The notes beneath the pieces are model-generated. The model was given only the letters and a program-made list of their open reading frames with translations. It ran no database searches and was not told the origin of the DNA. A stretch of DNA of 64,000 nt from Sulfitobacter undariae (GTDB lineage: Bacteria > Pseudomonadota > Alphaproteobacteria > Rhodobacterales > Rhodobacteraceae), in assembly GCF_014196805.1 (NCBI RefSeq), contig NZ_JACIEI010000008.1, positions 1 through 64,000 on the forward strand. Direction: 5' to 3'. The position numbers were made by a program, and so were the translations under genes. Positions 8,654 to 18,040 of the stretch are shown here, piece by piece (the first letter of the stretch is position 1; every line of letters starts with the position of its first letter).

Positions 8654-9115
8654 ATGATTGAAATGGATGCCATAGACCGCAAAATATTAACCGCTCTTCA
8701 AAAAGAGGGTGCTTTGTCGCAACGTGAAGTGGCCGAAAAAGTCGGGCTCTCGCAAAATGCTTGCTGGCGCCGCGTGAAGCGTTTGACTGAAACGGGCGTG
8801 ATAGAGGGGTATGGTGCCAAACTGAATGCAAAATTGGTGGGGCTCGACCTTACTGTTTTTATGATGATCCGTACCCGTCAGCATAATGAAGCCTGGCAGA
8901 AAAATTTCCGCATTCAGGTCGCTACAATCCCGGAGATTGTAGATGTGCATCGGATCGGGGGCGAATGGGATTATCTGATTAAGGTGGTCACATCCTCTAT
9001 GGAAGGGTACGACCGCGTTTATAAAAACCTGACATCCAAATTGGATCTGGAAACGGTGACAGGTCTTTTTGCGATGGAAACAATTTTGGAAAGCCAGCCC
9101 CTGCATCTGCCTTGA
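8654..9115 (+). CDS. AsnC/Lrp family transcriptional regulator
   Basis: This 153-aa DNA-binding protein begins with the winged helix-turn-helix of Lrp/AsnC proteins (MDAIDRKILTALQKEG, then LSQREVAEKVGLSQNACWRR) and continues with the RAM ligand-binding domain (from about residue 65, VDVHRIGGEWDYLIKV). The start is the ATG at 8654 or the one at 8663; a longer frame from 8510 would run into the neighbouring gene and adds no family sequence. Its divergent neighbour, the class V aminotransferase, is its likely target. The effector is unknown. Confidence 0.88.
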   Translation: MIEMDAIDRKILTALQKEGALSQREVAEKVGLSQNACWRRVKRLTETGVIEGYGAKLNAKLVGLDLTVFMMIRTRQHNEAWQKNFRIQVATIPEIVDVHRIGGEWDYLIKVVTSSMEGYDRVYKNLTSKLDLETVTGLFAMETILESQPLHLP

Positions 9116-9186
9116 TGTGTGTACTGTCAGATTTGGCGGTGTAGTCCAGTTGATTGATCCCTTTTGCAAAGGGCCATATAGATGGA

Positions 9187-9663
9187 ATGTGCCAGTGGAG
9201 AGAAAAGATTCAGATAAAAATTATTGATCCGCGCGTGTCGCAGTGGGGACTGCCACAATACCAAACCGAGGGCGCGGCCGCTGTTGATCTGTTTGCGTGC
9301 GTTGATGACCCGATGTTCATCGAAGCCCAAGCGCCTGCTGTACTTGTTCGGTCTGGTATCGCCATTTCTTTTGGTGACTTGTCGATTGCTGGCCTTGTTT
9401 TGCCGCGATCTGGATTGGGCCATAAAAAGGGTCTAATATTGGGGAATACAGTAGGATTGATCGATCCCGATTATAACGGAGAGATATTGATCAGTGTCTG
9501 GAACCGCAGCGAAGTGGGGTCCCCTCCTATCGAAATCACCCCCGGCGAGCGGATTGGCCAATTGGCTTTTGTACCGATTGTGCGGCCGTCTTTTGAAGTG
9601 GTGGAAGAGTTCACTAATCAGACTATGCGCGGTGACGACGGCTTCGGGTCGACTGGCAGTTAA
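9187..9663 (+). CDS. dut: dUTP diphosphatase (dUTPase)
   Basis: The enzyme hydrolyses dUTP to dUMP and pyrophosphate, keeping uracil out of DNA and supplying dUMP for thymidylate synthesis. Trimeric dUTPase motifs are visible: AAAVDLFA (motif 1), LPRSGLGHKKGL (motif 2), GNTVGLIDPDYNGEI (motif 3, with the catalytic Asp), GERIGQLAF (motif 4) and RGDDGFGSTG (motif 5). The homologous part starts near IQIKIIDPRV. ATG at 9187 is the nearest ATG but has a poor ribosome site; GGAGAG lies just before an ATT at 9211, so a rare ATT start is conceivable. The length of about 150-158 aa is normal. Confidence 0.88.
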   Translation: MCQWREKIQIKIIDPRVSQWGLPQYQTEGAAAVDLFACVDDPMFIEAQAPAVLVRSGIAISFGDLSIAGLVLPRSGLGHKKGLILGNTVGLIDPDYNGEILISVWNRSEVGSPPIEITPGERIGQLAFVPIVRPSFEVVEEFTNQTMRGDDGFGSTGS

Positions 9664-9742
9664 ACTTCATGTAGCGCATTTGAGATGCCTTTTTGCATAG
9701 CTGTGTGACGGGGCATGGCCCAGACCAGAACGGAGTGAGCGT

Positions 9743-10795
9743 ATGTTGGTAGTTTTTCTCATCGTTGTCATCTGGGGTCTTGGCGTGGTGTTTCACATCC
9801 CGCGTGTACTGCGGTGGCGGCTGATTGGCTTGCTGCTGCTGGGTGTGATTGTGGCTCATTTGATTTTACCTGACGGGAACACGCTACGTACGGCCATTGG
9901 GGGCGACGCCGTGCTGTGGATGATTGCCGTGGGGGCAGGTGCGCTGGTGTGGGCCTATTCACAGGTTATAGTAATTTTGCGTAAACGCTCTGGCTTAGAG
10001 GCTGAAAAACAATCCATGCCTGCGAACAAGCAAGGCAGTTTTTCCGAGGCCGAGCTAAACCGCTATGCCCGCCATATCGTTTTGCGTGAGGTGGGCGGCG
10101 CAGGGCAAAAAGCGCTAAAGAACGCCAAAGTGTTGGTTGTGGGGGCAGGGGGGCTTGGTGCGCCTGCGTTGCAATATCTGGCGGCAGCAGGCGTGGGCAC
10201 CATCGGCGTGATTGATGCCGACACGGTAGAGAACACCAATCTGCACAGGCAGGTGATCCACAAAGACGCCTCTATTGGCATGGCCAAGGTCTTTTCTGCC
10301 CAAGCTGAAATGCAGGCCCAAAACCCTTTTGTCACGGTGCGGCCGTATAATCGCAAGCTGGATGATACAGTCGCGGCTGAGTTGATAGCAGAATATGATC
10401 TGGTGCTGGATGGCACCGATAATTTTGAAACGCGTTATCTGGTGAATGCCACCTGTGTGGCCGCTGGTATTCCGTTGATTTCGGGCGCGCTGAGCCAATG
10501 GGAAGGGCAGCTTAGCGTGTTTGACCCTGCCCATGGCGCGCCGTGTTATCAGTGTATATTCCCCCAAGCACCCGCGCCGCATCTGGCACCCAGTTGTGCC
10601 GAGGCTGGCGTGATCGGGCCGTTGCCCGGTGTGGTAGGTGCGATGATGGCGATGGAAGCGGTCAAAGTGATCACGGGGGCAGGTGCCCCTTTGCGCGGGC
10701 AAATGGTGATCTATGATGCGCTTTATGCTGAGAACCGTACCATCCGCATCGCCCCGCGCAGCGACTGTCCGATTTGCGCCTCTAGGCATGCTTAA
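9743..10795 (+). CDS. moeB: MoeB/ThiF-type sulfur-carrier adenylyltransferase with N-terminal membrane anchor
   Basis: This E1-like enzyme adenylates the C-terminus of MoaD or ThiS-type sulfur carriers for molybdopterin or thiamine synthesis. Residues 1-80 contain two or three hydrophobic segments. The ThiF domain follows, with RYARHIVLREVGGAGQ near 106, nucleotide loop VVGAGGLGAPALQYLAAAGV, GTDNFETRYLVN, and two zinc Cys pairs (CYQC and CPIC). The 350-aa length exceeds soluble MoeB by the anchor. No carrier-protein or sulfurtransferase gene is adjacent, so MoeB versus ThiF is not settled. Confidence 0.85.
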   Translation: MLVVFLIVVIWGLGVVFHIPRVLRWRLIGLLLLGVIVAHLILPDGNTLRTAIGGDAVLWMIAVGAGALVWAYSQVIVILRKRSGLEAEKQSMPANKQGSFSEAELNRYARHIVLREVGGAGQKALKNAKVLVVGAGGLGAPALQYLAAAGVGTIGVIDADTVENTNLHRQVIHKDASIGMAKVFSAQAEMQAQNPFVTVRPYNRKLDDTVAAELIAEYDLVLDGTDNFETRYLVNATCVAAGIPLISGALSQWEGQLSVFDPAHGAPCYQCIFPQAPAPHLAPSCAEAGVIGPLPGVVGAMMAMEAVKVITGAGAPLRGQMVIYDALYAENRTIRIAPRSDCPICASRHA

Positions 10796-10860
10796 CACGG
10801 GGCCAACGCATTGTATCTCCTGTGTCGCGCTCCTAGGTTGAGCACAAAGGAGATCACCGT

Positions 10861-12873
10861 ATGAACATGCTGCTGCAAAACTGGACCACCCCTTTTGGCC
10901 TCGCGCCATTTGACCAGATCACCGACAAAGACTTCGCCCCCGCTTTGCAAGAAGCGCTGAGCGCGCATAACGCCGAGATCGCAGCGATCGCAGATAATCC
11001 CGCGCCTGCCGATTTCAGCAATACGATTGAGGCGCTGGAATCCGTCGGCCATCTTTTGGATCAGGTTTTGGGGGTGTTTTTCACTGTTGCAGGGGCCGAT
11101 AGCACACCTGAACGCGAGGCGCTGCAACGTGACTTCTCCCCGATCCTTTCGGCGCATTTCTCGGAGATTTCCAGCAACAAGGCATTGTTTGAACGGGTTG
11201 ATGCAGTGTGGCAGGCGCGCGATGCGCTAGCGCTGAGTGAAGAGCAAGCGCGTGTTCTGATGCTGACGCACCGTGGCTTTGTGCGTTCAGGCTCTGCGCT
11301 GACGGGCGCGCAAGAAGACCGGATGAAAGAGATCAAAAACCGCTTGGCGGTGTTGGGGACAGAGTTCACCCAGAATTTGCTCAGTGATGAGCGTAGCTGG
11401 TTCATGAAACTAGGCGAAAATGATCTGCAAGGCCTGCCTGAATTTGTGATCGACGCTGCGCGTGCGGCCGGAGAAGAGAAAGAAGCAGGCAGTCCTGTGG
11501 TCACGCTGTCGCGTTCGCTCATTACCCCGTTTTTACAATTCTGCCCACGCCGCGATCTGCGCGAACAGGCGTTTAAAGCTTGGGAAGCACGCGGCGCAAA
11601 TGGCGGTGAAACAGACAACCGCGCCATTGCGGCCGAAACATTGGCATTGCGCAAGGAACGCGCTGCCTTGTTGGGGTACGATTGCTTTGCTGATTACAAG
11701 CTAGAGACAGAAATGGCCAAAACACCTGAGGCGGTGCGCGATTTGTTGATGCAGGTCTGGGAACCCGCCAAGGCGCAGGCAAACGCCGATGCCGACGTGC
11801 TGACAGCCATGATGCATGCGGATGGTGTGAACGGCGATCTTGCCCCGTGGGATTGGCGCTATTACGCAGAGAAACGTCGCGCTGCGGAACATGATCTGGA
11901 TGAAGCAGCGCTTAAACCTTATTTCCAACTTGATCGGATGATCGAGGCGTCATTCTCCTGTGCGACCCGTTTGTTCGGATTAGAGTTCAAGCCGTTGGAT
12001 GTGCCGCTATACCACGCTGATTGCCGTGCATGGGAAGTAACCCGTAAGGGCGAGCATGTCGCTGTCTTCATCGGTGACTATTTCGCACGCGGTTCTAAGC
12101 GCTCTGGCGCGTGGTGTTCGGCTATGCGCGCGCAGGCGAAGTTCCCAAAGGTCCAAGCGCCTGTGGTGATCAACGTTTGCAACTTTGCCAAAGGCGATCC
12201 GGCGCTTTTGTCTTATGATGATGCACGCACACTGTTTCATGAATTTGGCCACGCGCTACATCAGATGCTGTCTGATGTGACCTATGAAAGCGTGTCTGGC
12301 ACGTCAGTTGCACGTGACTTTGTGGAACTGCCCAGCCAGCTTTATGAACACTGGCTGGATGTGCCAGAAGTCTTGGGTGAATTCGCCACACATGCGAAAA
12401 CGGGTGCGGCAATGCCGAAGGAACTTTTGGACAAAGTTTTGGGCGCAGCCACCTTTGACATGGGGTTTCAGACTGTTGAATATATCTCTTCGGCGCTGGT
12501 TGATCTGGCCTTCCATGAAGGTGAGCCGACACAAGATGTGATGGCGAAACAACGTGAGGTTCTAGAAAGCATTGGCATGCCTGCTGCGATCACCATGCGC
12601 CATGCGACACCGCAATTTGCGCATGTGTTTTCGGGCGATGGATACTCTAGCGGATACTACAGCTATATGTGGTCGGAGGTTATGGATGCGGATGCATTTG
12701 AGGCCTTTGAAGAAGCGGGCGGTGCCTTTGACCCCGATTGTGCCAAGGCGCTGGAGGATAACATCCTATCCACAGGCGGCAGCCGCGACGCGGTAGAGCT
12801 TTATGTGGCCTTCCGTGGGCGGTTGCCCGGCGTAGAAGCATTGCTGAAGGGCCGTGGTTTGGTCTCTGCCTAG
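10861..12873 (+). CDS. M3 family metallopeptidase (oligopeptidase A / dipeptidyl carboxypeptidase type)
   Basis: This 670-aa cytoplasmic zinc peptidase degrades short peptides, including cleaved signal peptides. The M3 zinc motif HEFGHALHQ is present near residue 460, and the downstream Glu ligand is probably in VSGTSVARDFVELPSQLYEHW. The C-terminal region FSGDGYSSGYYSYMWSEV supplies the substrate-binding His and Tyr residues of the family. AAAGGAG precedes the ATG. The length matches Dcp/OpdA proteins; which of the two cannot be decided here. A strong hairpin follows the stop. Confidence 0.92.
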   Translation: MNMLLQNWTTPFGLAPFDQITDKDFAPALQEALSAHNAEIAAIADNPAPADFSNTIEALESVGHLLDQVLGVFFTVAGADSTPEREALQRDFSPILSAHFSEISSNKALFERVDAVWQARDALALSEEQARVLMLTHRGFVRSGSALTGAQEDRMKEIKNRLAVLGTEFTQNLLSDERSWFMKLGENDLQGLPEFVIDAARAAGEEKEAGSPVVTLSRSLITPFLQFCPRRDLREQAFKAWEARGANGGETDNRAIAAETLALRKERAALLGYDCFADYKLETEMAKTPEAVRDLLMQVWEPAKAQANADADVLTAMMHADGVNGDLAPWDWRYYAEKRRAAEHDLDEAALKPYFQLDRMIEASFSCATRLFGLEFKPLDVPLYHADCRAWEVTRKGEHVAVFIGDYFARGSKRSGAWCSAMRAQAKFPKVQAPVVINVCNFAKGDPALLSYDDARTLFHEFGHALHQMLSDVTYESVSGTSVARDFVELPSQLYEHWLDVPEVLGEFATHAKTGAAMPKELLDKVLGAATFDMGFQTVEYISSALVDLAFHEGEPTQDVMAKQREVLESIGMPAAITMRHATPQFAHVFSGDGYSSGYYSYMWSEVMDADAFEAFEEAGGAFDPDCAKALEDNILSTGGSRDAVELYVAFRGRLPGVEALLKGRGLVSA

Positions 12874-12878
12874 ATAAG

Positions 12879-12913
12879 TATCGGGGAGCGCCGCGATGCC
12901 GCGCTCCCCGATA
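12879..12913. terminator. Hairpin between convergent genes
   Basis: A perfect 13-bp stem (TATCGGGGAGCGC at 12879-12891, complement at 12901-12913) with a 9-base loop lies between the convergent peptidase and hydroxyacid dehydrogenase genes. Neither strand has a good U-run, so it may act as a bidirectional transcript end or RNA-stabilising hairpin. Confidence 0.55.
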
Positions 12914-12917
12914 GGGA

Positions 12918-13847
12918 TCAATACCCCAAAGACCGATCAACGAGGTTGATATATGCCTCACCCGCTTCGCCACGGCGGATGTTTTCGACGATGGATTCAC
13001 TGGCCGTGATGGCGCGGGTTTCTGCGGCGATATGCGGTGTTACGGTGACTTGGGGATGTGCCCAAAAGGGGTGATCCTGTGGAAGCGGCTCGATCCGGAA
13101 AACATCCAAAGTCGCATGGGCAATGTGACCTGTGTCCAAGGCCCCAATCAATGCATCATCATCAATCAAAGGCCCACGGCCCGGATTGATGATGAATGCC
13201 CCACGTGGCATTTTCGCAAGCGTTTCGGTGTTGAATAAATCCGTTGTTGCTGGTGTGTCAGGCAGCAAAGTTACTGCAATCTCGGCGCGGCTGAGGGCTT
13301 CATCTAGCCCCTTGTTACCGTGAAGGCAGGTCACACCCGCAACATCCTTGGGGCTGCGTGACCAACCCGTGACGCGAAAGCCCAGACCCAGCAGCATTTG
13401 CGCGCAGGCGGTGCCTAGCGCACCAAGGCCGAAGATGACAACTTCACGTTCACGCGCCAGAGGCGGCGCTTTGGTGATCCATTTTTGCGCAGGGTTCACG
13501 ATGTGGGCGTCCATGCCTAAATGATACCGCATGACATGGCCAGTCACCCATTCCACCATGCCAGACGTCAAACCGGGGTCCACCATCCGCGCCAACGGGA
13601 TTTTTAATGTCTCGTTGCCAGTGATCTTTTCAACACCAGCCCAAAGATTCAGCACTGCCTTGGCGCGGGTGTAGGGGGTGAAATCTTGCAGGTCGCTGTT
13701 GGGGGCGTAGACAATATAGTCGACGTCTTGGGCAGGGATGTCTTGTGACAGATGCGCAGTGATGCCTGCGGCGTCTAGGGCGTTGTGCAAGGGGGATTCA
13801 TAGGTGACCCAGCGTTCCGGCTTGGCGGCAAAAAGAACATTGATCAT
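12918..13847 (-). CDS. ghrA: Glyoxylate/hydroxypyruvate reductase A (D-2-hydroxyacid dehydrogenase)
   Basis: This 309-aa NAD(P)H-dependent enzyme reduces glyoxylate and hydroxypyruvate to glycolate and D-glycerate. The Rossmann loop is GLGALGTACAQMLLGLGF near residue 144, followed by the GWSRS segment of the GhrA group. The catalytic Arg is in NPGRGPLIDDDAL, the Glu in FRIEPLP and the His in TPHIAAET. The protein ends in LGY as GhrA proteins do. Its ATG overlaps the stop of the upstream VOC gene by four bases, so the two are translationally coupled. Confidence 0.88.
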   Translation of the reverse strand: MINVLFAAKPERWVTYESPLHNALDAAGITAHLSQDIPAQDVDYIVYAPNSDLQDFTPYTRAKAVLNLWAGVEKITGNETLKIPLARMVDPGLTSGMVEWVTGHVMRYHLGMDAHIVNPAQKWITKAPPLAREREVVIFGLGALGTACAQMLLGLGFRVTGWSRSPKDVAGVTCLHGNKGLDEALSRAEIAVTLLPDTPATTDLFNTETLAKMPRGAFIINPGRGPLIDDDALIGALDTGHIAHATLDVFRIEPLPQDHPFWAHPQVTVTPHIAAETRAITASESIVENIRRGEAGEAYINLVDRSLGY

Positions 13848-14254
13848 TTTGCAAATGCCCCGTTCATATCTGCCAACCCTTTGACTTCGACGGGGTTACC
13901 CGACGGGTCCATAAAGAACATTGTCGATTGCTCCCCTGGTTCACCAGGGAAACGGGTTTGGGGTTCAAGAACAAAATCAACGCCTTGGGCGATAAGACGA
14001 TCCGCCAGAATACGCCATTCGGCATAGGGTAATACGACACCAAAATGCGGCATTGGCACTTTGTGATCCCCAACCAGTCCTGTGGCGGCGACTGAGATAG
14101 GGGTGCCAAGATGGCAGGAGAGCTGGTGGCCAAAAAAGTCGAAATCAACCCAAGTTTGAGTGCTACGGCCTTCCTCGCACTGCAACAGGCCGCCGTAAAA
14201 AGCGCGCGTCTGGTCTAGGTCAAGGACATTGAAAGCAAAGTGAAAAATGGACAT
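13844..14254 (-). CDS. VOC (glyoxalase/bleomycin-resistance fold) family protein
   Basis: This 136-aa protein has the paired beta-alpha-beta-beta-beta units of the vicinal oxygen chelate fold. FHFAFNVLDLDQTRAFYGGL starts the first unit and FFMDPSGNPVEVKG closes the second, with His and Glu at metal-ligand positions. Such proteins include glyoxalases, dioxygenases and resistance proteins; the reaction here is unknown. ATG at 14254 starts the family homology. It is coupled by a 4-bp overlap to ghrA and lies downstream of rodA on the same strand. Confidence 0.8.
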   Translation of the reverse strand: MSIFHFAFNVLDLDQTRAFYGGLLQCEEGRSTQTWVDFDFFGHQLSCHLGTPISVAATGLVGDHKVPMPHFGVVLPYAEWRILADRLIAQGVDFVLEPQTRFPGEPGEQSTMFFMDPSGNPVEVKGLADMNGAFAK

Positions 14255-14319
14255 GGCTGACTCTCGATTTGATGGACTCACCAATGGATACTCCAGCAAA
14301 CGCCGAAAATAAAACAATA

Positions 14320-15459
14320 TTAGCGTGGTCTGTGGACATGGGCGGATTGAACAAGCCCAAATGCCAATAAAAGCACCAACATTGCAGAGCCGCCGTAACT
14401 CACCATTGGTAATGGTACACCCACAACAGGCGCCAGCCCCATAACCATCGACATGTTAACGGCAAAAAATAGGAAAAAGTTCAAGCCAATGCCGAGTGTC
14501 AGAAGAGAGGAGAACCGATCCTTGTTCATCACGGCAGAGGCGATACAAAATGTCACGATCAGCCCGTAGAGGGTCAAAAGCGAGATGCCGCCAACAAAGC
14601 CGAATTCTTCGGCCAAGGTAGTGAAGATAAAGTCGGTTTGCTTTTCCGGCAGGAAGTTCAGGCGTGATTGTGTACCTTGCATAAACCCGCGCCCCATCCA
14701 TCCCCCCGACCCAAGAGCGATCTTGGATTGAGCGATGTGATAGCCCGTACCCAGCGGATCTGTGCTGGGATCAAGAAACGTATCAATCCTGAGAAACTGG
14801 TAGTCTTTGATCATTTGCCAATCTGTGCCACGCGATTGAAAGACCGCAGCCACTAATCCGACACCAGCAGCAAGCACAGCGGCAAAATAGGCCCAATGTA
14901 CACCGGCGAGAAACATCAGACCGCCCCCTGCCGCCAGAAGCAGGATCGCCGTTCCCAGATCAGGCTGTTTGATGACCAATAGAGTGGGGGCAATGATAAT
15001 TAGGACAGGCAGCAGGACCCATAAAGGGCGGGATGTTTTTTTGGCGGGTAACCAATCATAGTAGGCCGCAAGAAACATAACGAGGGTTATTTTTGTCATC
15101 TCGGAAGGCTGTAGCCGCAAGGGGCCCAACTCGATCCAGCGTTGCGCACCCATGCCAACGGCGCCGAAGAATTCGACGCTGATCAACAAAATAACGGAGA
15201 CAGCATAAGCGACCCCAGCAAGGTTGCGCCACATCCAGATCGGCACCAACCCGATAGACAGCATAAGGCACAACCCTAGGGCAAAGCGCTTCATTTGAGG
15301 GCCAGCCCATGGCGTATAACTTCCACCAGCGACTGAATAGAGCATCAAAAATCCTGTGCCAGCGACAGCGGTGAGGAGCAGGATCAAGGGCCAGTTCAGG
15401 AACAAAATCTTGCGCAAACCAGTTGGGGTCGATTTGACCGTATATTCAAGATAGCTCAT
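14320..15459 (-). CDS. rodA: Rod-shape peptidoglycan polymerase RodA (SEDS family)
   Basis: This 379-aa membrane glycosyltransferase polymerises lipid II during cell elongation together with PBP2. It has about ten membrane segments and the SEDS signatures GAQRWIELGPLRLQPSE, KQPDLGTAILLL, GWMGRGFMQGTQS and LPEKQTDFIFTTLAEEFGF, plus the C-terminal PMVSYGGSAML. The start overlaps the mrdA stop by four bases. It is the last morphogenesis gene in the mreBCD-mrdA-rodA order. Confidence 0.95.
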   Translation of the reverse strand: MSYLEYTVKSTPTGLRKILFLNWPLILLLTAVAGTGFLMLYSVAGGSYTPWAGPQMKRFALGLCLMLSIGLVPIWMWRNLAGVAYAVSVILLISVEFFGAVGMGAQRWIELGPLRLQPSEMTKITLVMFLAAYYDWLPAKKTSRPLWVLLPVLIIIAPTLLVIKQPDLGTAILLLAAGGGLMFLAGVHWAYFAAVLAAGVGLVAAVFQSRGTDWQMIKDYQFLRIDTFLDPSTDPLGTGYHIAQSKIALGSGGWMGRGFMQGTQSRLNFLPEKQTDFIFTTLAEEFGFVGGISLLTLYGLIVTFCIASAVMNKDRFSSLLTLGIGLNFFLFFAVNMSMVMGLAPVVGVPLPMVSYGGSAMLVLLLAFGLVQSAHVHRPR

Positions 15460-17381
15460 GCTTGGTCTTTGCTCTTGTTGATCCGTGCCTCAGGCTGCAC
15501 ATCGCGCAGGGCGCGTTGTTGGGTTTTGATCCTGCCCCGATCTGCACTGGGATATGCGTCCAAAGGAGGCTCTCCGTTGTAGAGGGCCTGCAACATGACG
15601 TCACGGGCAATGGGCGCTGCCGCAGTTGAGCCGCCCCCCCCGTGCTCAACCAGAACAGCACAGGCAAAACGCGGGTTGTCATATGGGGCAAAGCTCACAA
15701 ACAGGGCGTGGTCACGCTGTTCCCATGGGACGCTTTTGTTATCAACAACGGCCGAGCGCACCTGACTTGTGCCGGTCTTTCCGGCCATGCGCATGCCTTC
15801 GGCAATAATGCGGCTGCGATAGCCGGTGCCACGTCTGTCATTCACAACCGAATACATGGATTTACGCATTTTGCGCAGATTGCTTTCGCGCATGCCAAGC
15901 GATTCATTCCCTAAAACGGGCTGTTCGACTCCGTTAACCGACTTGATCAGCCGCGGCGTCACTTCGCGTCCCGTGGCAAGCCGTGCGGTCATGACGGCGA
16001 GTTGCATGGGCGTGGCCAGCATAAAGCCTTGGCCGATTGAGGCATTCACAGTATCGCCAATCACCCAGTCTGCCCCCCGTTGGCGCAACTTCCACTCTTT
16101 TGTAGGCGTCAGGCCAGAATTGACCGAACTGAGCGCAAGGTCATGCTTGATGCCGAGACCAAAACGATTGGCCATGGCCGAAATTTTTTCGATCCCGACC
16201 TTGAGTGCTAGATCATAGTAGTACACGTCACAGGAGCTTTTGAGAGAGCCTTCTAGATCAAGCCAACCGTGGCCCGCACGTTTCCAACAGTGGAACCGGC
16301 GACCGCCTACTTCCAGATGACCGGGGCAATAGACAGTGTCATCTGGGCTGATGATCCCTTCTTCTATCGCGGCCATCGCTGTAACCATCTTGAAACACGA
16401 ACCGGGCGGATAGGCGCCTTGCACAGTTTTGTTTACCAAGGGGCGGTATTTATCGTTGAGCAGCGGGTCATAATCGCGTGACAAAATGCCACCGATGAAC
16501 AGGTTCGGGTCATAAGACGGGGCTGAGCTGTTGGCGAGGATATCGCCTTTTTCACAGTCGAGGATCACAACCGCAGCGCTTTCGCCTTGCAGGCGGGCCT
16601 GCACATAGTTTTGCAGCTTTGCATCAATCGTCAACTGTAGGTCAGCACCTGATTGACCCTCGCGACGCTCTAGTTCGCGCATCACACGGCCCGTTGCGTT
16701 CACCTCTACCTGCCTGTTGCCGGCGACCCCCCGCAGCAGTGGTTCTTCGCGGGCTTCCACGTTGATTTTGCCAATTTGAAAGCGTGGAATGCGCAGCACG
16801 GCATCAGGGGATTCAAGTGCCTCAAGGTCTTTAGGGCTGACACTGCCCACACGTCCGACAACATGGGCAAAATCCGAACCGCGGGGGTAAACGCGTGTAG
16901 TTCCCACCTCTGGCGAAACGCCAGGCAAGGCGGGAGCATTGACCGAGATGGCACTTACCGCGTCCCAGCTGACATCTTCTGCAATAGTGATCGGTAAAGA
17001 ACGGTCACCCCGACGCCCCAGTTCTTCGCGCGCCCTTTCGGTTTCCTCAGGTGAAAGGTCGATTAATTTTGCAACGCGGTCCAGCACGGCATTAAAATCG
17101 CCCGCATCTTCACGCACCATGATGATACGGTAACTTGGCACATTCTTGGCCAATTGCATCCCGTTGCGGTCAAATATCTCTCCGCGCACAGGCGGGATCA
17201 AACGAATGTTGATCCGGTTCTCTTCTGCAAGCAGGCGAAACTGGTCGGCTTGATCGACTTGCAGGTACCACATGCGGGCGGCCAATCCGCCCATGAACAG
17301 TAGCTGCACGCCCCCCATTAACGCAGCACGGCGGCTGAGCTTTAAGTGGCTGGCGTCTGTATCGGCTCTACTATGTCTCAT
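15456..17381 (-). CDS. mrdA: Penicillin-binding protein 2 (elongation transpeptidase)
   Basis: This 641-aa inner-membrane protein cross-links peptidoglycan in the elongasome with RodA. A single N-terminal membrane segment lies near residues 20-40 (LMGGVQLLFMGGLAARMWYL). The class B PBP dimerisation module follows (VRGEIFDRNGMQLA). Transpeptidase motifs are GSCFKM (SxxK) near 333, SCD (SxN-type) near 390 and GKTGTSQ (KTG) near 540. The C-terminus is basic and probably cytosol-exposed or flexible. It follows mreD after 20 bases. Confidence 0.95.
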   Translation of the reverse strand: MRHSRADTDASHLKLSRRAALMGGVQLLFMGGLAARMWYLQVDQADQFRLLAEENRINIRLIPPVRGEIFDRNGMQLAKNVPSYRIIMVREDAGDFNAVLDRVAKLIDLSPEETERAREELGRRGDRSLPITIAEDVSWDAVSAISVNAPALPGVSPEVGTTRVYPRGSDFAHVVGRVGSVSPKDLEALESPDAVLRIPRFQIGKINVEAREEPLLRGVAGNRQVEVNATGRVMRELERREGQSGADLQLTIDAKLQNYVQARLQGESAAVVILDCEKGDILANSSAPSYDPNLFIGGILSRDYDPLLNDKYRPLVNKTVQGAYPPGSCFKMVTAMAAIEEGIISPDDTVYCPGHLEVGGRRFHCWKRAGHGWLDLEGSLKSSCDVYYYDLALKVGIEKISAMANRFGLGIKHDLALSSVNSGLTPTKEWKLRQRGADWVIGDTVNASIGQGFMLATPMQLAVMTARLATGREVTPRLIKSVNGVEQPVLGNESLGMRESNLRKMRKSMYSVVNDRRGTGYRSRIIAEGMRMAGKTGTSQVRSAVVDNKSVPWEQRDHALFVSFAPYDNPRFACAVLVEHGGGGSTAAAPIARDVMLQALYNGEPPLDAYPSADRGRIKTQQRALRDVQPEARINKSKDQA

Positions 17382-17401
17382 ATGTATTGCGCCTCATGAT
17401 C

Positions 17402-18040
17402 TCACCCGCGCGCGCCCATCGAGTCGAGCTCTCCGGGCGCGGCGCGGCGCACACCCATCCCTGAGCGGGTAACAAAAACAACCGCCGGGTAAACGATAAT
17501 CGTCATGCCAAGTTCTATCAGGCTGAGTCCCAGTTGAGGGGGTGTCACCAGCAGTATAGATAACACAATCCGGTTCATCAGCAAAATGCCAACCAGTAAT
17601 ATGGACACGGCAAGCCATTCTGCGCCGAAGGTTGAATCGCGCAATGTGCGGCTGCGTCCACGAAGGTTTTCGCACGATAGCAGTGCAAGCGCGGCCCACA
17701 ATCCGGGAGGACGTTGTAACAATAAATCACTAAGCAAAAACACGCAGGCCAGCACCAGCATCGGTACGTATTCAGGCCGCCGTAAAGACCACGCAAATGC
17801 AAAAGATATCAAAAGGTCCGGCCCGATCCAATTTCTGGTGGTTGAGTGTTTCAGCAGGTCGCGCAGGCGTGCTTCTGCTGGATCAATATTGGCCAATGGC
17901 GGGAAGAGATCCGGTGTAAAAAGGCTTACGGGTTGGGTATCTATTGGCAGAAGTTGGAAAAATAGGATGATCAGCGCAAGTACGACAAACAGGCTGCGCA
18001 TTAACCAAAGGCGGGTAGGGGAAAGCTCGTCCATGTGCAT
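17402..18040 (-). CDS. mreD: Rod-shape-determining membrane protein MreD
   Basis: This 212-aa hydrophobic protein has five or six predicted membrane segments and takes the MreD position between mreC and mrdA. MreD links MreC and the PBP2/RodA complex in the inner membrane. Sequence motifs are weak, as usual for MreD, so context carries much of the call. The first ATG overlaps the mreC stop (TAATG); a second ATG six bases later is also possible. Confidence 0.85.
   Translation of the reverse strand: MHMDELSPTRLWLMRSLFVVLALIILFFQLLPIDTQPVSLFTPDLFPPLANIDPAEARLRDLLKHSTTRNWIGPDLLISFAFAWSLRRPEYVPMLVLACVFLLSDLLLQRPPGLWAALALLSCENLRGRSRTLRDSTFGAEWLAVSILLVGILLMNRIVLSILLVTPPQLGLSLIELGMTIIVYPAVVFVTRSGMGVRRAAPGELDSMGARG

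Noticed and set aside
10115..10909. 264-codon open frame on the minus strand
   Set aside because: It lies antisense to moeB and crosses into the next promoter; composition is Arg/His/Gln-rich and not protein-like.
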